A DNA stretch of 64,000 nt. Origin: Casuarina equisetifolia (lineage: Eukaryota; Streptophyta; Magnoliopsida; Fagales; Casuarinaceae). Every line of letters starts with the position of its first letter. Position 1 is the first letter of the stretch. The position numbers and the translations under genes were made by a program. The DNA lies in contig CM052358.1 in the NCBI GenBank assembly GCA_028551475.1, positions 7,919,938 through 7,983,937 of the forward strand. The letters run 5' to 3'. Shown here piece by piece: positions 58,381-64,000 of this stretch. The notes under the pieces were generated by a model that had not been told where the DNA came from, searched no databases, and saw nothing but the letters and a program-made list of their open reading frames with translations.

Positions 58381-58610
58381 GTTATATTGTTGCTTCTAAA
58401 ATTTTAGGACACACAACAATTTCTCTAGTATATTTTGTTTTTGCTTTTGGTTATGTAGTAAAAAATGTACTAAAAATTATAGGAGCATGAGAAGAAAAAC
58501 ATGAGGATGGTAACGATTTAAAAGCAAAACCAAAAAAGAAAGAAGAAAAATGCAAAGTAACGCATCAAGAAGATGGAAGCAAAAAAATTAAAATAAAAAG
58601 CTATAGATTC

Positions 58611-58870
58611 TGTTGGAGATTTATGGTTAATGTCTGTCGATCATTCCTAGCTTAAATCAAGGAGAATCATTGTCCACAATGGGTATGATCTATAATTTTA
58701 GGAAATATGAATTGTACAAATAGGGATTATTCTTTGTAATTATGTTTTTCCTTTAATGTATACAAATGCTTGTATTATAAGTAGACTTACATTGTTCTAG
58801 ATTTACTTACTTTTTTGTGAACATGGAAACTTTCCCATGTCCTTTTCTCTTTACTATTCACTTCGTGTCA
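58611..58870 (+). repeat. 5' LTR of the Copia relict
   Basis: Starts TGTTGGAGATTT and ends TTCGTGTCA, about 260 bp. Its middle (58660-58800) recurs in inverted orientation at 60575-60722. Confidence 0.75.
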
Positions 58871-58888
58871 TGGAATCAAAGCCATTGT
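58871..58888 (+). promoter_or_regulatory. Degenerate primer binding site of the Copia relict
   Basis: TGGAATCAAAGCCATTG is a mutated form of the initiator-tRNA-Met complement TGGTATCAGAGCC, in the right place after the LTR. Confidence 0.7.
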
Positions 58889-59149
58889 GTTTTTTTTTTT
58901 CCTTTGGCCTAAGCTTTCGCAACCTTTTTTCCTTACCAAATTTGTCCTTTTTTTTAATTGCTTGCTTTTGTATAGTTTGTTTAGAGAGAAGCAAAAGAAA
59001 GTTTGTTTTTTTTTTTTTCCGATGTGAACCTTAACCATTTTTTCCTTTTTTTTTTTAAACGACACAACTTTACCTTACCTTTTGTCTTTTTTCTCCTTGC
59101 ATTCCTTTGTATTGTTCACTCAGAGAACCTGTACATGAAAGCTAGACAT

Positions 59150-60547
59150 CCCTGATGTCCCTTCACATCTCATAAACACCGTACCTTTGTTAGCTCATCA
59201 TGTTGAACCATATGGTTGACTTCAAGGTGCCTATTATGGAGGACTTGCGGGATGACACAAGCTTTTCTCCTTAATAGCCCCACTTTTCTCAACAATTCAC
59301 TACCCCACCAAATGGTTTGCATGTTTTCTCCATTCTGGACCTAACTTAACATAGGGTTGGCTCTTCCACCTCTTTAGGCCTTGTCCTTGGTTATGTTTTG
59401 AGTTGGGTTTATCAGGGTCCCGACTTGAACCCCAGTTTTGCTCCACTAGGTTTTGGATTTGTGGATCCCAACCTGAATAGCAACCCATTTAGGTTGTGCT
59501 ATCTCACCGCACCTAGCAGTTATCTAGAGCTCGGTGACCCCCTTTTCACCAATGTTGTTGATGGAGTCGAACTCCAATTGGTTGCTTAACCACTCTCTAG
59601 CCAATTGAATGACCCCTCTTGGGCACGTGATCTCTATCGAGCCCTTGTTACAAAGGACAAGGACTCTTTCATCGATGGGACATTCCTTTGTTCAACCAAC
59701 AAGCACCTGGCTCAATATTAGTGCTGTTGCAACTACCTTGTTTGCTCTTGGATCACCAATTGCTTGACTAAAGAAGTCTTTGTTGGCCTCCTAATTGATG
59801 ATGTTAAGCATATTTGAGATACTCTTGCTGCGATGTATGGCAAAACTGACTGGGCTAAACGGTTTTCTCTCCTTTAAACTAAGAGTGAATTCAAGCAAGG
59901 GGATCTATCGATTACAACTTTTTTAACTAGCTTTCTACTATTTGGAATGAGCTTGATGCCGCCAAAGAAGCTTTAATTCAACTTGATTTGACTATTCAAC
60001 AATATTAGAAAATCAAAGAGAGTAATTGCATCACTCGTTTCCTTATTATTTTGAATGCTTCCCATTTATCTTTTCGTTTACAAATCTTGGCTATGGAATC
60101 AGAGCCCTATTTTCGTTGGATTTTTTTTTCGAGCTGTCCAAGGGAACCAATGGCTTGCCTCATCGAAATATCTCCGTATAGGTGACATTGTTATGCTCAC
60201 CTCTCATGCAACCCTCGCCTAACATCACATTGTTGCTGCTTAAGGCCTTGGTGGTGGGTCCATCTTTTCCAATCTAAGGTTTTCAAACTCTCTCGAGCAA
60301 GCCACTCATTTTATGGATCCAATGGGCCATGCTCTCCCCTAAGATCCAATGGCCCACTATTATCTCTACCCACTCCTATACTAGACACTCCTTTGATTGC
60401 CGTATTTGATTTGTTTTCAAATCATCCAATGGGCGTCAGGGTGCCACCTCATCTAATCACTTAGCCCATTCTAATTCCTCTCATGGGAATTATAATGACA
60501 AATATTGCAACCATTGCAAGCTTTGATACTATGACACATGGGAAAAG
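59150..60547 (+). pseudogene. Copia gag relict
   Basis: Gag is readable across stops: DKDSFIDGTFLCSTNKHLAQY, then DLVCSWITNCLTKEVFVGLL-like text, MYGKTDWAKRFSLL and SEFKQGDLSITTF. Near 60505-60550 a zinc-knuckle start CNHCKL appears and is then interrupted by the inverted LTR fragment. Confidence 0.75.
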
Positions 60548-60735
60548 TATTTGTATTCATAGAAAAGTGATTATACCTTGAACAATGTAGGTCTACTTAT
60601 AATACAAGCATTTGTACACATAAAAGGAAAAACATAATGATAGAATAATCCCTATTTGTACAATTCATATTTTCTAAAATTTTAGATCTTGCCCATTGTA
60701 GGACAATGATTCTCCTTGATTTAAGATGGGAATAA
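60548..60735 (-). repeat. Inverted partial LTR inserted in the Copia relict
   Basis: The reverse complement of 60575-60722 closely matches 58675-58800 (tcttaaatcaaggagaatca, aaatatgaattgtacaaata, gcttgtattataagtaga). It lies in the gag zinc-knuckle region of the relict; clean borders cannot be fixed. Confidence 0.75.
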
Positions 60736-62470
60736 TTAACTCCCCTCATTAGCCTTTATCTGATGCTCAATTTGAGAAAATTATGTCTGCCACCAATCAA
60801 CATGGAACTCAGGACCACTCTACTAGCTTTGTAGGTACTTACTTTTGCCTAATGAATTCTCTTTCGATTAATAATTGGATTATTGATTCAGGGGCCAGTG
60901 ACCACATTGTCTATGATGAATGTTTCTTTACTTGTTCCCTTCCCCCACCTGACCTCCCCATTTTCATTTGTTTGCCCAAGGGCACTGTTACTCCTATTAC
61001 CAAACTTGGCAATGTTACCTTTAGCTATTCTATTATCCTAAAAAATATCCTTTTCATTCCCCTTTTTTAGTTTAACCTCATTTTCGTTCCAAAGTTTGCA
61101 TCAACAATAATTGTCAGGTTAACTTTAATTCTGATATTTGTGTTTTTCAAGCCAGTTTAACTAGAAAACTAATAGGCTTGGGTAGTGTTCATAATGATCT
61201 TTACTTTTGGAATTCCCTTTTGTCATATTTTGCTTATAAGAATTGTATTTCTTAGCTTTCTTTATGTAATGCCAATTTTCATAATAATAAAAATTTTCTT
61301 TCACACTAGCCTCTGGGTCATAGTGCTTTCTTTCCTTATCTTACTTGTTCAATTTGCCCCTTAGCCAAACAACCCCGTGCCTCGTTCCCTTCCAGCCACT
61401 CACGTGCCTCTTCTACTTTTTCCCTTATCCAGCCTCATGTATGGAGGCCTTATCACACCCTACATCACGATGGTTCTTGTTTCTTGCTCACACTCATTGA
61501 TGATTTTTCTTGTAGTACTTAGGTTTTCTTAATGCTTTTCAAGACTTGCATTTTACCTATCCTAACTCAATTCCATTAGTTAGTTCAAACTCAATTTCAG
61601 ACTTCCATCTAATGTGTTCATTCTAACAATGCTCAAGATTTCTTTAACCATACCTATTCTTCCTTTTTCACCTCCCATGGCATCCTTCATGAGAGTTCTT
61701 GTCTTTATACCACTTAAAAAAATGGGATTGTTAAGTGTAAATATCGTCACCTACTTGAAGTTGCATGTGCCCTTAAATACTAAGCCTCCGTTCTTGAATG
61801 CTTTTGGGGCGATTGTGTGGTCAATATTGCTTATTTAATCAATCGGATGCCCATTCGTATACTTCATGGCCGAACTCCTTTTGAGCTTTTCTTTGGGAGG
61901 ACACTTGATTTTAGCCATCTTTGAGTCTTCAATTGCTTACGTTATGCCACTCTAATGGGCCCTTGGGACAAGTTTGGCCTATGTGCAGTTCGTTGTGTCT
62001 TCATGGGCTACTTATTTCTTTAGAAGGGCTATCAAGTTTTGGATCCATCTATTGGGCATTTCTTTGTTAGTCGCAATGTGATTTTTCATGAGGACATCTT
62101 TCCAGTTGCTGCTTAGCTTACACTGACTTCACTGGCTCCCACTTTGCCTAATGTACAATTTTTGGTAGATGATGATCTTTTTCCAACAATTTCATTGGCT
62201 TCTTTTGAGCCTTTCACAGTGTCTCTAAATTAGCCCTCTGTCAACTCTACCCCATTACCTGACACGGTTGTTTCTTCACTTGATGCTTTTGTTGTAGACT
62301 TATCTCCCACTAGGTCTTCTTCCTTGTACTCTAATCCCTTAGAGCCTTTGGCCGCCTTTTTGTGGATTTTGCGTCGCTGCCTTCCAATGATTCCTTGGTG
62401 GTTGTCCTTTCTTCGGTTTCACCTACACCACCCCGTTGTTCTAGGTAGCCCACCTGGACTCCTACATGGA
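60736..62470 (+). pseudogene. Copia protease-integrase relict
   Basis: The protease motif WIIDSGASDHIV is intact in the frame 60783-61070. Integrase follows in pieces: a zinc finger scrap near 61320-61380 (CSICPLAKQ-type text), an active-site D region near 61490 (LIDDFS), a DFFNHT-like scrap near 61635, and LHGRTPFELFFGRTL near 61865-61905. Stops occur every few tens of codons. Confidence 0.7.
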
Positions 62471-62619
62471 TGAAGGATTATATTTGCTCCAGCATCGATT
62501 TTTCTGGTACTCATTACCCTATTACTATTTATGTCAATTTTGCTCGCCTTTTGCTTGGTCATTTTTGTTGCATTAGTTGTATTTTTTGGATTAGGAGCCC
62601 TCATCTTATTTTGAGGCTG

Positions 62620-64000
62620 CTAAGAATTCCTGTTGGCAACAAGCAATGGAGGTCGAGATTCTTGCCCTTACGAAGAACCATACCTAGGAACTCGTTCCCT
62701 AGCCACCCTATCGAAAGCCCATTGGTTGTAAATGGGTCTATGAAATCAAGTATTGCATTGATGGCTCTGTTAAGCATTATAAAACCTGCCTTATGGCTAG
62801 AGGCTTCACCTAGAGCCATGGCTTTGATTTTGTGGAAATTTTCTCTCATGTTGCCAAATATGTCACTATTCGTTCCTTTATTACATTTACAACAATTCGT
62901 GATTGGTTTCTTCATCATATGGATGTCGATAATGCCTTCCTCTATGGTGATTTGGACTAAGAAATTTTCATGGATCTTCCATAAGGATTACACAACTAGG
63001 GAGGATTATGTATGTCACCTTTGTAAGTCCATGTATGGCCTTAAATAGGCCTTTTGTCAATGGTATGCTAAGTTCACCCAGGCTCACACACACGTTCATC
63101 AATCCAGACATGATTATGCTTTCTTCACTTAGATATGAGGTGAATCATCCATCTATCTTCTAATTTCTATGGATGATATATTGATTATGGATAACGATGA
63201 AACTACTATCAATGATTTTTAGAGATACTTGCATGCCACATTCCACATTAAAGATTTGGGTACTAAATACTTCCTTGGCATCGAAATAACTCATTCTAAG
63301 AAAGGTATATGTTTGAGCCAATGTAAGTTCATTTTAGAAATTATCTTTGAAGTATGATTGTTCGGATGTAAACCAATGGTCATTCTCATCGAATAGAATT
63401 CAAAATTGACAATAGTTGAGTATGATGTAGGAATGTCTCCATTGGATGAAGACCCATTGCTTAAAGATCTATCCAGCTATTAATGACTTGTGGGAAAACT
63501 CATCTATCTCATGATGATTAGACAAAAAATTAGCTATGCAGTAGAGATTTTAAGTCAATTTATGCAAGATCTGAAGCAATCTCATATGAAGGTCACCCTT
63601 AAAGTAGTCAGGTATATGAAAAAGATGTCTAGGATTAGGAATACTTTTGTCTTAAAGCTGTGACTTGGAATTGCGAGCTTATTGTGATGCTAATTATGCC
63701 AGTTATTCGATGACTAGAAGATGCATCACTAGGTTCTGTGTAAAATTTGGAGTCTTTATTGTCATGGAAGATGAAAAAGTAGTCAACTATATCATTATCC
63801 TTGACTGAAGCTGAATATTGAGCAATGGCGAAGACCGTTTGTAAAGTCGTTTGGATGCGAGGTCTACTTCAAGACCTTGGATTAAGGATAAAGGGTCCAA
63901 CTACATTGTTTTGTGATAATGATGTAGCACTCAAACTTGTGGCCAATTGGATGGTACATGAAAGAATAAAACATATTGAGGTTGATTGCCACTTCACCAA
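62620..64000 (+). pseudogene. Copia RT-RNase H relict, truncated by window
   Basis: RT text appears across stops: AMEVEILALTKNHT, GCKWVYEIKY, MDVDNAFLYGDLD, MYGLK, and the active-site position reads SMDDILIMDND (near 63168), where Tyr-Val of YVDD became Ser-Met. RNase H follows with ITLTEAEY-like and LFCDNDVALKL text and KHIEVDCHF at the end. Stop-rich and inactive. Confidence 0.8.

Larger units (their letters stand above)
58611..64000 (+). mobile_element. Decayed Ty1/Copia element, cut by window end
   Basis: Plus-strand element: LTR, primer site, gag, protease, integrase, RT and RNase H, all with frequent stops and frameshifts. RNase H reaches ERIKHIEVDCHF at 64000, so the 3' end lies outside. 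An inverted partial LTR interrupts the gag zinc-knuckle region at 60548-60735. It is much older than the Copia element at 46.4 kb. Confidence 0.88.

Noticed and set aside
60720..60760. Polypurine tract beside the inverted LTR (complement of ctcccctcat)
   Set aside because: The same bases read as gag coding sequence continuous with the following frame, so a chance purine run is simpler.

Overview
The window reads as nuclear DNA of a flowering plant, most likely a eudicot. It is AT-rich, genes are split by GT-AG introns, and plant LTR retrotransposons (Ty3/Gypsy chromoviruses and Ty1/Copia) make up much of it. The gene remnants are typical of plants: DUF295, malectin-like receptor kinase, receptor-like protein, NUP214 and plant SPT5. 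No species is claimed. I found no cellular gene that is clearly intact.

Layout. 0.5-7.6 kb: a frameshifted DUF295 gene (minus), a uL18-like fragment (minus) and a malectin-domain fragment (plus). 7.7-15.2 kb: an intron-containing but broken copy of the transcription elongation factor SPT5. 15.9-21.4 kb: a young Ty3/Gypsy chromovirus, probably Galadriel-like, with nearly identical LTRs; its RT has lost the catalytic core and its pol has one internal stop. 22.1-28.0 kb: a ~0.8 kb tandem repeat interrupted by a decayed Gypsy element. 29.2-33.0 kb: fragments of NUP214 followed by a receptor-like protein pseudogene. 34.9-41.7 kb: a decayed minus-strand relative of the Galadriel-like element, carrying two nested LTR-type insertions. 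43.1-45.1 kb: tandem repeats, GT-rich DNA and the chromodomain end of another Gypsy element. 45.3-46.0 kb: two phase-compatible exons of an unrecognised secreted-protein gene. 46.4-51.8 kb: a Ty1/Copia element (minus) with 190-bp LTRs, a perfect 5-bp target duplication and an intact YVDD motif, but frameshifts and stops. 53.8 kb: one unrecognised exon. 57-58.4 kb: C/A-rich degenerate repeats. 58.6-64.0 kb: a heavily mutated Copia relict that runs off the window end and contains an inverted LTR fragment.

The genes do not form a pathway. The region is best understood as a layered insertion record: duplicated gene fragments, then old Gypsy and Copia elements, then solo LTRs inside them, then younger insertions. 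The most informative points are (1) the young Gypsy element that lost its RT active site yet has near-identical LTRs, (2) the repeated loss or change of the RT YxDD motif across unrelated elements here, (3) the solo Copia LTR whose removal leaves a continuous gag reading frame, and (4) the unrecognised signal-peptide gene next to the Copia insertion. I see no evidence for a novel defence or other dedicated system.
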